A DNA stretch of 64,000 nt from Plenodomus lindquistii (taxonomy: Eukaryota; Ascomycota; Dothideomycetes; Pleosporales; Leptosphaeriaceae), in NCBI GenBank assembly GCA_025504975.1, contig JANUWI010000003.1, positions 1,922,001 through 1,986,000 of the forward strand. The letters are read 5' to 3'. The translations under genes were made by a program, and so were the position numbers. Positions within the stretch are counted from its first letter, which is position 1. Each line of letters starts with the position of its first letter. Of this stretch, positions 45,553 to 57,108 are shown piece after piece. The notes beneath the pieces are model-generated. The model was not told the origin of the DNA, made no database searches, and saw nothing but the letters and a program-made list of their open reading frames with translations.

Positions 45553-46393
45553 TGTGTCGTGTTCGTATTGTGTTTCGTAGTGTGAACTCAAATTTGACGT
45601 CGCCAATGCAAAGCTTACGAATCTGTTTATGTGAACATCAGACGCTAGGCGGTCCATCGGAGCGACTGTATGACGTCAAGAGGAAGCTAGGATACATGGT
45701 TGTCGACAAATGCTAAGTTTGATCTTACAAATTGCTGACTGCTAAGTATACAATATGCACTGCACAAAAGTTTGCCAATTACTAACCGCTGACTGCTGCT
45801 TTCAAACAGCTCTTGCTCGCTCCTGCAGCACTCGCGCGAACTTGTCATCCTTTCCCTTTTGCTCCATGAAATGGTGGCGTGACTATTACTTGAAGCTACT
45901 ACAATGGTGGAGGCTAGTAGTTTATCTTAGAGAAGGAAGGAGCTATCGCTGTGCATTGTTTATGACCACATTGGGACTAGTCTACGTAGCTTATGTAGAG
46001 TTCGGAGCCACCTTTTTGCGCCTGTAAGGATTCCATGCACAAGTCACCACTATCACAAGGCAGATAAGGCCAGTATCATAACTATTTCAACCATAATTTT
46101 CAAGATCGGAGTAGACAGTAGAGTGTGTTGTTGTGTCCTCTTATTATGTGTGTGGAGGAGTGTTGTGGCAGTGCCTCAGAACAATTTGATATCGAACATA
46201 CGTCCACTTGCAGGAACAGATTTAAACCAGAAGGCTCTCGGAGTCTTTATGGTGGGCTCAAAAGACGTAAACTTTCGATCCGAGCCCCATCGCGCCTGCA
46301 AGTCGCTTGCAAGATCCTGCAATTGACCGGACCTTGACAAAGACCACAAGAATGGCCAGGCATGATGGAGACAATCCTTCCGATGCATGCTCA
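45553..46393. other. Intergenic
   Basis: Upstream of the monooxygenase and 3' flank of 2EXR-like copy A. AT-richer; no gene seen. Confidence 0.5.
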
Positions 46394-47156
46394 TCAAAAG
46401 TCATCGGAACTGTGTATCTCATACGACCCAAGGGATGCAGGGCACTCTTCGAAGATGACTTTGATCTCCCGATTTCCGGCACTCTTATTGATCAACTCAG
46501 TCACCTCTTTCTTGTGCGTCGTTCCATCCTGATGCTCATCTGTGTGAGGGCACCAGTCTTCTACGATCACGAGCTCCAGTCCCACTGCAGCCGACAAGCA
46601 CTTCAATCCCGGATGTCCAACCTCAGCAGAGGCCCCACCGATCGATACCCAGTCTCCGATAACGCAGTTCGGACAGTTGCATGATGATCGCACATCACCC
46701 TGAGGTATCTTGAAAGTGGCGATAGCATTCCACTGTGCGCGGCTGATGTGACGACGGAACGATACCAAGTCCTCACAAAATATGCTTATCTTATTGAGCT
46801 TGAAGAGTAAAAGCTTTGTTTCCGAGTAGACCTGGCGGCTGACCAAAAGAATATCGGTGATCAGATCCAAGTGGACTCTGCTACCACAGGGAGCTTCATG
46901 CGCCCAGATACTGACGTCGAAACTAGTGCAGTTCTCGCCGCATGTGCAGGGATTGCCGACCTCGATAGTAATCCCGCCAAGTACCAGACTGTATATCGAG
47001 TTCCTGATTTCGCCGGGGAGACGAAGCAAAGGCGACGCTTGCTGATTGAGGAGCGCACTGTGAACATCGTCAGACACTGTTCAATCTCGCGTGACTGATC
47101 ACTTACATGGCGTGGGCTTTGTGTTGGGACGATGCTTTTTCCTTGGAGCGCCCCAT
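46394..47156 (-). CDS. 2EXR/DUF7730-like protein, copy A of a tandem array
   Basis: Predicted 237-residue protein. Exon 1 is 47156-47107 (50 bp) and exon 2 is 47057-46394; the 49-bp intron is in phase 2. The family signature is SPLLRLPGEIRNSIYSLVLGG near residues 24-44, an F-box-like opening common to fungal 2EXR and DUF7730 proteins. It is followed by a second block (DILLVSRQVYSETKLLLFKLN) and a C-terminal block (GLELVIVEDW). A cysteine-rich insert (CTCGENC) and a CNCPNC pair are specific to this copy. Function of the family is unknown; some members may be ubiquitin-ligase adaptors, which is speculation here. It shares exon size and intron phase with copy C and sits in the same orientation as copies B and C. 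Confidence 0.8.
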
Positions 47157-47487
47157 CTTGCGTTGAGCAAGGCGTGTTATTGTTGTTAGGGAAAGCAAAT
47201 TTTAGGATTCGAAAAGGCGAAGTAAACACGAATGAAGTGAGAAAGTCAGGGTCCATGGGCTAGCTGCAAATGTGTGGTGAAGGCAGGTACGGCCCCACTA
47301 ATTTCGTGGTCACTGACCCACAAAGACAAACGCAGAGAGACAGAAGCAGCCACTTGGCAAGATGAATCGTGGAGTATGAGCGTCCTGTCATTTGGAGAAG
47401 CGCAGGTATATTTATCGTGGGCGAAGGCTTTCATAAGTAGACTTGCATCTTGAGCGATCCCAGTCCTCTGCATGCATGCTAGGCTAC
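47157..47487. other. Spacer between copies A and B
   Basis: Promoter of copy A and 3' flank of copy B; nothing else seen. Confidence 0.5.
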
Positions 47488-48255
47488 CTACTCAAAGGTG
47501 ACCTTTGCATTGAGGTACCCAAGGCCCGCCATAACCCTTGCCATTTTGCTCTCCCTCTCCTGTTTAACTTCAATTTCTTTGTCGAAGCCCGGGTAAGTAT
47601 CCCTCACCACCACACGTTTGAGATTCGGCAGCGCTGGCATTTCTTTGAAAGCCTCCTGGATCATAGGTAACTAATGCGTAACGTACGCATGCACGTCGCG
47701 TTCACAAGGTCTTTTCCCCCCGCGCCAGACGAACCTCACAGTCCGGGAGGTAAACTTGGGCACAGTGATCTTCTGTCGCTGCTCATCCGAGAACTTGCTG
47801 AAGAAGTCATTCAAGCCCTGGACTCTGAATACTTCAAACTCGTTCATCTGGAAGGCCAGAAGCCGCGTCTCTGCATATATTTTGCGGCTGACCAAAAGAA
47901 GACCACGGAACCTAGCCGTGCTTTGCGTACTATCGACTTTTGTAGACAACTTCTTGAACATGGGCGAGCATATTTTACTTGTGAACTTGATACCATTGGG
48001 GTTAGGATGTTGCTGGATGATGCCAGTGAAGACGTATTCATAGATCCTGTTGCGCAGCTCGCCTGGTAGACGAAGAAGTGGCGAATGGTGCAGGTTACGC
48101 AACTCGCTACGTGCTATATCAGTCGTTTACTGACCTGCGCTATGGCAAATATACACGACTTACAGGGCGTCAGTGAGGGTTTCTGCTTGAGATTTCATGA
48201 TCGCGATCTCGTGTGATTCCAGCTCGGCTTCTGTCAGTACCGGAAGGCCACCCAT
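47488..48255 (-). pseudogene. 2EXR/DUF7730-like copy B, interrupted by in-frame TAG
   Basis: Exon 1 is 48255-48164 and exon 2 begins at 48106, with a 57-bp intron in the same phase as in copies A and C. The first TAG at 47671-47673 ends a 175-residue product. It holds the signature HSPLLRLPGELRNRIYEYVFTG and the LLVSRKIYAETRLLAFQMN block. Past that TAG the same frame stays open for 60 more codons to a second TAG at 47488-47490. The extension includes LPNLKRVVVRDTY, which aligns with the GLELVIVEDW and GLQRVVLEDW blocks of the other copies, and ends in KVTFE like their KVIFE/EVVFE. Read through, the product would be about the length of copy A. A nonsense-disabled or truncated copy is the simplest reading. 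A very short 39-bp in-frame intron (GTGCAT to CCAG) would also remove the stop. Confidence 0.7.
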
Positions 48256-48591
48256 TGTTCAATCTCCATGCGACCGTGACTGGTGATTGAATGAGAGTCT
48301 TGGCCGGTAAATCTGAGAGGGAATTTGCGCAAATGTGGTGTCTGTGAGCCGACACTGCAAAGGTAGACAGACACATGATGAGCAAGTAGAGCAAGCTTTT
48401 CCAGTAAACAAATAGCTCATTTCAAAATTCTGTACAATGAGCGTAACACGATGCTGTGATCATGCATTTAGACCTGCATGTAGACTATTGGGCGTTCCAT
48501 TCTTTTCACGCAAGATCGGAACGACGGCTAATTGGACAGGCGACCTTGGTAAAGCTCGAATGTACAACACCGCCTATAACAACTCTATCGA
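48256..48591. other. Spacer between copies B and C
   Basis: Promoter of copy B and 3' flank of copy C; nothing else seen. Confidence 0.5.
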
Positions 48592-49517
48592 TCACGGCAT
48601 TGCCAACCACTTTTCTAACGTAATAGGGTCGGAGAGCAAGTCATCATCAATGCCCTCATGAAGATCATCTCCGCCATCTTCATCTGTATCAACAGAGCCC
48701 ATCTCGTCCGTATCATCTTCACTCAGGTCTTCCAGATACCTCTGCCTCACGGTCAGCTCAAACCCTAGTTCAAACACCACCTCAAGCTTTCGATCATCAA
48801 CGCTCTTCCGAATTACACTCGCGACCCAGTCCTTTTCTTCCGTATCCATAGCAACACTGCTCCTTCTTCTCCAGTCTTCCAACACCACGCGCTGGAGCCC
48901 TGGTGTATGCGACAGAATTTCAAGACGGTTCTTGCGAAGCAAACTCAGCTCCTTTTCAATGGATGGACAAAAGGGCTCCCTGCAGTTGATGCAAAACATG
49001 CGGAGCTGTGCAGCTCGAAGCCTAATCGTAGTGATCAGATCCCACTGGGTTGCAGTAATGCGCTGGTAGAGGTCGTCCTCGGCGGAGTCCAGATCTAAGA
49101 TTCTGAGATCGACGAGCCTGAAGAGAAGAAACCTCGCTTCGTAGTAGATTTGGCGACATACACCGAGAACACCGAGGATCGTCGGCAAGCGAGCCTCTAG
49201 TTTCGGAAGCAGAGGCTCGTCTTGTACAATCGTGTGGGCAGGGTCCGTCGGTACGCCTTTTTCGAGGACGCTGCCGCTGAAAGCGTATGTGTAAATCAGA
49301 TCACGAAGTTCGCCAGGACTATATCGATTCGGGATATCAGTACATATATCAAGAAGTCTTCGTAGATTGGTGATACGTACATGCGAAGTAGCGGCGATGT
49401 CTCCTGGTTGAGCAGGGTACTGGATGCTGGATTAACTCTTGTGCCTCCAACGTGGGATTGTACGTACATGCTCTTGACTTGCTCCTCGTCTTGCATCTTC
49501 TTTGCACCAGCGATCAT
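48592..49517 (-). CDS. 2EXR/DUF7730-like protein, copy C of a tandem array
   Basis: Predicted 271-residue protein. Exons are 49517-49468 (50 bp), 49419-49381 (39 bp) and 49318-48592; introns are 48 and 62 bp. The splices assemble TLLNQETSPLLR-IPGELRDLIYTYAFSG, matching copies A and B. The second intron cuts within the signature, where A and B are uninterrupted. The second block is GVLGVCRQIYYEARFLLFRL, and GLQRVVLEDWRRR and KLEVVFELG follow. The C-terminus has an acidic tail absent from A and B (LSEDDTDEMGSVDTDEDGGDD). It carries a FCINCREPFC cysteine pair where copy A has CNCPNC. The ATG at 49517 is the first in frame; upstream codons run back without another ATG. Confidence 0.78.
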
Positions 49518-49660
49518 CGTGAGGTAGTACAGTGATGGTCCAGTAGTCGACAAAAAAAATTAGGACTCGCACCTTGTATACACGGATGTGGCACGAATCT
49601 TCTAAAGAAATGCAATTTAATCGAACGCAGGGCGAATGTGTGTGGCCACCTTTCCGATTT

Positions 49661-52243
49661 TCACCTTGAAATTACCTCTTTCGCTACCGCTGCACAAAGT
49701 TCTACGCGAACCCCCGCACCCGACAACACATGAATCCAAAGCCTCTGAGTATCGCTCAGTCGGTCATTTTCACTCTTTACCTCCGCGAATTTGACTTGAC
49801 CCTTTTTCCCCTCCTCTTCCGCAAGCTTCCACAAGAAGAGGTCAGGCACACCTCCGCCTCGTTGACCATACTCTTGCGCCATAACTTTACAAACGGTAGC
49901 CAAAGCTTCACCGTCAAAGCACTGTGCGATCTCAATCAGATCGACAACATCATAAGTCCAGTCGAGCCCAACAACACACGTTCGCCGTTCATGATGGTCG
50001 TCGTAGACTCTCTGTATAATGGCTGGCGCATCGCCGTTTGAGATCGCGTTGAGGCGCGCATTGATCTCTGAGATGCGGGAGGGATAAAAAGCATCCGTGT
50101 GTAAGTCCAAGGGGCAGGTCTGATATGGCGTCTGGAAGACATTCGGAATGTATGTGAACATTACGTCAAAGAACAAGTAAGCGAAGAGTGTTCGCACGAT
50201 CCCGCCTTCGCTATGGAAGCCTTTCCAGCCCTGATTTCGATAGTGTGAGAGACACATGGCTTCGACAGAACATTCGCCGTCTTCGCGAGGGTCAATCCAT
50301 ATGGTCTTGCCACCGCGTCTACTCCCGGCAGGATGTGGCGAGCTGTTGCGTCGTGATAACGGATGGGTTTTGCGTTCGATGCGTGTACCTTCAAAGGCGA
50401 CTTCCACGGGCTTTGTCAGGCGAACATGATTGAAGTCGTGCTGTAGACGCTTCGGAATGTTGATCGACTTCTCAAGCTTGGTGATACGTTTCTGCAGGTC
50501 ATAATGGTATATGATGTGTACCACATTATCTTGCAGTCCATCCTCACAGGTCTGCAAGGCTATGCGCTTCCAGTGCTTCTTCTGTTGCTCCTCGCTGCGC
50601 TTCTCCGCATCGGAAAGAGCAGCCATGTAGTGCTCTTCTAGCAATGCCTTACGCTGGTACCAAGCACCTCGTCTCGAGTGATGAAACAATCGCTGCTGCA
50701 AGAGCTCTGTAAGCAGTTCATGCTCAAGCTTGTGCTCCTTCCGGCGTCGGAGTATCTCGAGGGCTTTGTGAATGATGCGAGTGTACACCCATGCTGGTGA
50801 CAGGCGACGAAGATATGATCCTTCACCACTATGGTAGATGCTGTCTTCTTTGTGCTGTTCGTCGCGCACAAGGGCTTGCCACCGAGGATAAACAGCCTCA
50901 AACGTATCGATCACCTCCTGATACCCTTTCTCCGTTGGGCGGCCATTGAACTCCAAGATACTGTCTATTCGATATTGAGTACGTACTGAGGCTTCGTATT
51001 CTAGCAACAATGAACGCGAAGCGAAGATGTTCGCAGAACGTGAAACGATGTACTCTGGAAAGTTCCAGCGGGCAATTTTGGCAAGAATGATGGTTGTAAG
51101 TGACTTCTCCGTCCATTCAGTAGATCGGTAGAATACCAAATGTACACGTTCGAAGAGCTTCAGAGTTGCCAAGGATAGTCGTATGCAAGGGCCCGTCTCG
51201 TTCATGATCTTTCTGGTAAAATGTGCATCACGATTTGAGTCGTCAGATAGATCATCCACCGGGGGTGTCTCAACCTCGGGGGTTTCTGGTCTTGACCCTG
51301 CATTGGATGATTTTCTTGACATCTCGGAGTCCGATCGTCTCAGTCCTACGTAACCGCCTAGCCCAGCTTGTTTCTGGCTCGTTCGTCGGAGCGCTCTCAA
51401 GAGATCGCTCTTATTCTTTCCTTGTACCTTCGCGTCCTTAGCAAGGGCTTTGAGTTCATCGAGCTTGAGCAGTGATGAAGCTTCCTCCAATGTGGTGATA
51501 TCGTCCTCAGATCGATCCGCAAAAGTGAATGAGGTGCCCAGTGTAGTGCCTTTGGGCGCTTGGAGCTCACCAGGGTGCGACTCGACCTCTGATGATGACG
51601 TGGGAAGATCGTAGGTGCGCTGCAGTGTCTCGGCAGCGCCATCTAAGTCTGCGATATCGCTGTGGTAACCTAGGTTCTTTATGCGGTGCCAGGCAGACGT
51701 CTTGCGGAGGAATAGGCGTACGTATAGGTATTGCGCCTCATAGCCTAATTCCCTCCATATTCGGAACAATTCAGTTTCAGCCTCGTCGAACAGATGGCTC
51801 TCCTCATCGAGCACTGTGTCCAGAGCTAGGTTGAACGCGTCAACGTATAGAGAGCTCTTCCCTCGGACCCATGATCGCTTTTCTATACGATCTCCAGCTT
51901 CTTCTACTTTGTCCTCTTGCGACGCCTTGAAAGCCTCATACTCTTTGATTGCCTCCTCGCCAGTCTTGACGGGTGGCAAAGCACTCTCCAGATCCGTCTT
52001 GTGCTCCTTTTCCTCTTCCTTCACCAGAACATCCTCATCCTCATCTGCCTCGGAATCGACTGTCGCGTTTCTGATCGTCCGCCGGGGTGTGGGCGGTGGT
52101 TTTTTTGGGCTATCGCCAGTCTTCTGGCGCTTGGCAGGTCGATCTTGCTCGCCGTCGAAGTTTGTGGATTTGGGGTGCTTTATGAACCGCGAGAGTGTAT
52201 TCATCTGATTGTGCTTGGAAGGCGTTTGGGGGTTGAGCACCAT
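49661..52243 (-). CDS. FAN1: Fanconi-associated nuclease 1 homologue (VRR-NUC)
   Basis: Predicted 860-residue structure-specific 5' flap endonuclease for DNA interstrand-crosslink repair. Intronless from ATG 52243 (MVLNPQTPSK); the frame continues upstream to 52339, but only from a GTG. The N-terminus has a basic stretch (RPAKRQKTGDSPKKPPPTPRR) likely to be a nuclear signal. A SAP-type DNA-binding helix pair lies near residues 265-300 (LLKLDELKALAKDAKVQGKNKSDLLRALRR). A TPR-like helical region fills the middle. The C-terminal VRR-NUC nuclease has the PD-(D/E)xK residues in GGGVPDLFLW (PD at about 800-801) and FAEVKSEND (E821 and K823), then the LSDTQRLWIHVL helix typical of the family. No UBZ finger is seen, as in other fungal members. 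It lies 144 bp from copy C in the same orientation. Confidence 0.94.
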   Translation of the reverse strand: MVLNPQTPSKHNQMNTLSRFIKHPKSTNFDGEQDRPAKRQKTGDSPKKPPPTPRRTIRNATVDSEADEDEDVLVKEEEKEHKTDLESALPPVKTGEEAIKEYEAFKASQEDKVEEAGDRIEKRSWVRGKSSLYVDAFNLALDTVLDEESHLFDEAETELFRIWRELGYEAQYLYVRLFLRKTSAWHRIKNLGYHSDIADLDGAAETLQRTYDLPTSSSEVESHPGELQAPKGTTLGTSFTFADRSEDDITTLEEASSLLKLDELKALAKDAKVQGKNKSDLLRALRRTSQKQAGLGGYVGLRRSDSEMSRKSSNAGSRPETPEVETPPVDDLSDDSNRDAHFTRKIMNETGPCIRLSLATLKLFERVHLVFYRSTEWTEKSLTTIILAKIARWNFPEYIVSRSANIFASRSLLLEYEASVRTQYRIDSILEFNGRPTEKGYQEVIDTFEAVYPRWQALVRDEQHKEDSIYHSGEGSYLRRLSPAWVYTRIIHKALEILRRRKEHKLEHELLTELLQQRLFHHSRRGAWYQRKALLEEHYMAALSDAEKRSEEQQKKHWKRIALQTCEDGLQDNVVHIIYHYDLQKRITKLEKSINIPKRLQHDFNHVRLTKPVEVAFEGTRIERKTHPLSRRNSSPHPAGSRRGGKTIWIDPREDGECSVEAMCLSHYRNQGWKGFHSEGGIVRTLFAYLFFDVMFTYIPNVFQTPYQTCPLDLHTDAFYPSRISEINARLNAISNGDAPAIIQRVYDDHHERRTCVVGLDWTYDVVDLIEIAQCFDGEALATVCKVMAQEYGQRGGGVPDLFLWKLAEEEGKKGQVKFAEVKSENDRLSDTQRLWIHVLSGAGVRVELCAAVAKEVISR

Positions 52244-54002
52244 GGCTGTTGCAACATTGGGTGCTAGAGTTGTATGTTTCTTTGATGATGCAATGCTGCA
52301 TCCACTGGGAATGGACGCGATCCGCGATCGCGGTGTCACGGGAGCGCTAAGCAGATCTGCACCAGCATCAGAATCTCGCGTGGAGCCACTGGGAGCCTTC
52401 GCTACCGACGTTCAGGTTCCCTTAAGCATTCCAATTCTACCATTCAACAGCGACAGCAAGATCACAGGGACAACACCTTGAGAGCCAGTACAGTTGGGAT
52501 GAATCTCAGCTAGTCTTTGGGGGTGCAAGTCACAGATAATGTTCAAACATGATTGTGCCTTCTGTATTCGATGCCTGGTCCTACTGACCCATCTAGGCGC
52601 CGCAGATCCCAGCCCTGTGAACACGTTCCAGACGTGTTGAGAACATTATGGTTACACAAACCTGCACACTGCGATCAACACTTTCCCGTACTTGCCTATC
52701 TGGGTAACCCTCACCTTAGGTATACCACATCGAAGTGCAGGAACTCCGAAGGCTGTACCAGCTCTAGTAGCAATCTATGACTCTCCATGCTTGACTCTTT
52801 TAGTAAAGTCACCGCATAGTGAAAGCGAGATTAGGATCTTCATACCTCTACCCTTTAGCACACTCGAGAACGTCTTAGCTACCACTCATGGCGGTCTGTA
52901 ATAGAGGAAGAGCTTGGCGGTTACTGCTGGCATTCTCAACCGCAAGTTTCATGCCTCGTTCGGCACCGGCCGTATTCCTGCCAGCTGAAGCGAGACAGAC
53001 GTGCGTTCACGATGCTGCGATCAACAGCCTTTGGGGACCTGCCCAATCAGGTAATTGCAAGTCGGTGCTAATGCGCGACCCAAGCACAAAACCTACTCGA
53101 CATTCTATTATCGTTCCACAGACTTCTAAGGTACGATTAAACAATATCTTCTGCATCTTCCATGTGGGAGCCAGGATCTCCCGCAGTTCGATGAGACGAT
53201 GTCAAAGATGGGACGCAGCCATCTCAACACCTCGCGACACCTGTCCACACGCATGTGCTGCCTCACTTTTCCTGCTATGTTTAGCTTTTTAATGCTTCTC
53301 TGGTAAGGCATATATACTCAGCCAGCAACTACACACTGCACATTCACATTCTTTGTGAAATTATGCTTGAAGTTTACCGACTGCACAGCCCACCAGAATA
53401 CACATATCACGTGACGCATAATAAATCATCTGAATCACTACATGGTAACGTCGTCTCGAGCTGCCTGTTACGTTCCGCATGATATCATACTTTAGAGAGG
53501 CCAAGATCTAAGTGATCTCAGAGTTGCGCAACTCACCTTTCACCATTCGATCGCTCTTCTTCGGTACGATCCGGACACTAGCAGGGGCTGAATATGAGCT
53601 GTAAGAACCACTTGCCTCTCTGCAGCTCATTCCGAGCGACGATCCATTTTGCCAAGACCTTCTCGGTGCGATGGTTCTGAGATAAGAAACAAAATGGACG
53701 ATCAGACGGAACAATTGCGCATTCGCAATTTGACACACAGTTGAGGGAAGGGGTAAGCGAGAACTGTTCATGGGCTTTGCAGATTGATACTCTCGGTGGT
53801 TGAAGGAAATCACCTTACTGCGGAAGGTTGCGGGTTGGTGAATTCGATATCGTCTGGGTAGACTTGATGATTTGGTAGCTGGCTGAGAATGATTGATTCA
53901 CATGATGGCGACCGCACGCTTTGAATAGAATGAGAAGATCAGTGGCAGGAACATGGGAAAACGCTTTTTGTGGCCATGTACAGCTGATGCTAAAATGTCT
54001 CA
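52244..54002. other. Intergenic
   Basis: 1.76 kb with only short unrelated frames. The FAN1 promoter is at the left end. No gene supported. Confidence 0.45.
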
Positions 54003-55471
54003 TTATCTTCGTGCACCTTGTGCGTCTGGCCCTTGTATCACCGTCTGTGACTCCCCGAGCTCCATTTTCGATCCATCCCAGTCATCTCTTTGTATCTCAA
54101 TCTTTGTGTCGACTTGTACGCCCATACTCGCTATGCCTTTCCAGATACCAAGCTCCTCATGCAACACCTTCTCATCACTATCCTGGCTCGGTCTCCGCGC
54201 AGAGTTGGAGAATGGATTTGGCCCTTGGACTTCGGACGAGTGTTCCGACTGCGCTGCGGATTTGGCGTATGAGGCACCCAACTCGACTTCATCGTCTCCG
54301 ATATTTGTGAACGTTCGCGCGCGGCTGCGTGGCGTCTTGGACATGTTTCCATACTGCGAGCCATAACCGTACTGTGGTGTGCGTGTTGCTCGCCCGGTGC
54401 CATAGGAGTTGGTATGTTCGCGGAGGAAGCGAATGTGCTCACGTAGCAGGGGCCAGATGCTGGGTAGGTTGGCAACGTAGACTGCCACAGAGGCTTCGCG
54501 AGTGTACCATAACATGTACACGGTGCTGTAGACGTCGGAGAGATTGTACACTTTGGTCAAGATTGCTGCAAGGATCTGTAAAAGGTCAGCGAGTAATGGT
54601 GGAGGGGAAGGGCTCGTTGGACATACAACGAAGGTACCCATGCTGAACAGGATGCCTAGGCCCAACTTTTGTTTGAGTGGAAGGGATAGCGATGCTAACA
54701 TGGGAAGTGGTATCGCGATGATCAAGAGGTCACTGCTGATGTTGAAGATCGCCTGAACGATGGCGTAGTGCTAAACCGCGTCTCTGTCAGTATTTGATTG
54801 GCCTAGATTCCTGGTATGTGAACAAACCTCGAGCGTTGTACATTGGGGATTTGGTGGTGGCATTCCCCAGTAGCCGGTGAATGGACGACAAGCGGTGAAG
54901 AAAGCGATTTGCACCGCGACATAGCCGGCACCGACCCATATCCCGACTATTCGTATTGATTTCATGTATGTCGTACCGGTCGTCATGCGTGCAAGCATCA
55001 AGAGCATGCAGCTCTTGAGGATCCAGATCACATTCAGCATGCACTGTGCTGGGTCAGGGATCATTGCCGCACCTTCAGTAGGCCGTTAACATACCTGCTC
55101 AGAAACAACGACAATCTTGGACCCCTTGATTCGTTCATCAATCTCTTCTTGAGAGAATGTCGCAAATTGCTCTGGTGGGAACAAATTACTGCCGCCGCCC
55201 ATGACGATAATGTTCAAACACACAATCAGTCCCGTGTAGAAAAGAGGGACAGCTGTCAACATTATCCAATCGTCTATGGCCAGCTGCGACCAGCTTCGGA
55301 CTCTGCGCCAGCGAGCGAATCTGTGCCAGACGTGTTAGACGATGGTACTGGCCAAACCCAGAGGAGCACTCACGTTCTCACTGCGATCATAAACATTCCA
55401 ATTCCATACAATGTCCAAGACTGACTCGCCAGCTGCCGCTGGAAGGATTTATCGAAGCCTTCCGACACCAT
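54003..55471 (-). CDS. Fungal rhodopsin-domain integral membrane protein (SAT4-like)
   Basis: Predicted 418-residue seven-helix membrane protein of the fungal rhodopsin-domain / SAT4 family. Five exons: 55471-55374, 55320-55095, 55043-54828, 54770-54627 and 54575-54003; introns are 53, 51, 57 and 51 bp and each restores the hydrophobic pattern. Helices include SWTLYGIGMFMIAVRTFARW, DDWIMLTAVPLFYTGLIV, NVIWILKSCMLLMLARMTTG, IVGIWVGAGYVAVQIAFFTACRPF, HYAIVQAIFNISSDLLIIAIPLP, LGILFSMGTFVILAAILTKVY and VAVYVANLPSIWPLLREHI. The family-typical DDW, CRP and ISSDLLI motifs are present. No CFEM domain precedes it, unlike Pth11-type receptors. The last ~150 residues are a polar, serine-rich cytosolic tail. 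A receptor or sensor role is often proposed for the family but not shown by this sequence. Confidence 0.88.
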
Positions 55472-57108
55472 GGTAGCGGATCAAAGGGTCGTGGGTACCT
55501 GGGTAGCTCCACCGCAAGAGCGATGGACTTCAACGATATGTCGATGCAGTACCCGCGACGCTGATCATGTGCTGATTGAGTGATTCGAATGATCTAGCAT
55601 ACTCTGCTTTGCAAAGAGGGGCAGAGGGACACTGGAGGGTACATCAATGCACCAGGATTCCACGTGGGAATGAGGTGACAGGACGATCAGATATGTCGAT
55701 TCAGCACGACAGGCACGGGAGGTCAGCTCACGTCCCACGGTCCTGGTCAATGGTGGCCGTACTCAAGACTAAGTCTGTACGGACGGCAAGTCTTCTGAGG
55801 TCCGTACAAACGGGTACTCTCGTGCATCCTGGCGAGCCCTGCTTAGTCGTAGTCCGTCTCACTAGTCACTCGTTCTGGCATACAGTAGCCCATTAACGAT
55901 TAGCACCGAGGCCGCTCTATGGATATTCGAGATTAAACGAGCTCATTGATATGACAGTAGTAAGGTACCGAGGCGGTGGGCTGGGCATCGGTGCCCCTTA
56001 TCACTGGCGTGAGGTACTATAGTGCAGACGCTTATTCGACGGGCCACGGTTTGAGGCGGCCACTACGAAAAATGGTTGCGAACGCGGGATGAGGAGAACG
56101 TTCCGTCGGCGGGCGCCTCTTGCCGTGGAACTGGTCCAGTGTTAAGTTTGGTGGAGAAACTCCAAGGGCTCGAGCATAACCCAGATCTCTCGACCGACAC
56201 TGCGGTATCGCACATCAGCGTTGATCTTTCATCTGACAGACGCCCCGTGATGCCGTGTTCGTCTGAGTTGATCACTCAAACATTGTACAGTAAGGACAAG
56301 ACAGGCCGTAATGGCATCAACAAGATAAGGAGCGACCAGGGTATACAACCCTGAACCTGTTCCTGAAGAACACGTACGGCTTAGCCACCCCGAAACGTCC
56401 AGACTTTTTCCCACAATGAGGGTATTGCTCCCGATGCAGGCTCGTCTCAGGGCCGTCTTGATGCTAGAGATTGTGGCTTCGGCGATTTATTTCGATCGCC
56501 GCGGAGTATACTCCGGGCACAGAACTGCTAGATAGAGGCAGCGAGTTCCCCAAGGTCGACGTCAGTGCTGCAGCATCCAGGCACTGTAAGGCAAGCGAGG
56601 TATAGAAATGGGCATACATAGTGCGTGGATGAGAAGAGGCTTAGAGACTAAAGTGGTGCGATATAGTGACTGAGAATCTGAGGTAAAAATCAAGCGATAA
56701 GAAAAAAGCAAAAGAGGTGAAGGCTTGCTGCTAGAGTGTCTCGATGTCACTGCTGCTCGCGGATCATAGTCCGCTGGCTGCCGGTTCCAGTCTGTCGGGA
56801 CCGCGACTAAGATAGTCCCATTTCCGCAAGCATTAGGGCCGCATGTGTGAAATTAATGCAGAACGCAAATACTTCTCCCTTCATTCTAACAGGCCAGGTG
56901 TTGAAGCTGACGCTCTCTTAGTATGATGTGATGGAACAAACCGCTCGACCGAACAGAGATTGAACAGAGAAATTTTGAAACCATTTGGAAGATCCACGGA
57001 TGATCGTACACCACCTATGGACAATGCTATGTACCTTAAGAACTCCAAGAACCCGCTAATGTACTCGCTAAATCAATACGATCAAGTGCACAAGAAGGAA
57101 AAGAATGT
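55472..57108. other. Intergenic
   Basis: 1.6 kb with no domain-bearing frame on either strand. Contains the promoter of the rhodopsin-domain gene at the left and the 3' flank of the repeat protein at the right. Confidence 0.45.

Noticed and set aside
43579..49517. Monooxygenase plus 2EXR-like genes as a biosynthetic cluster
   Set aside because: No PKS, NRPS, terpene synthase, transporter or transcription factor nearby; the adjacency alone does not support a pathway.
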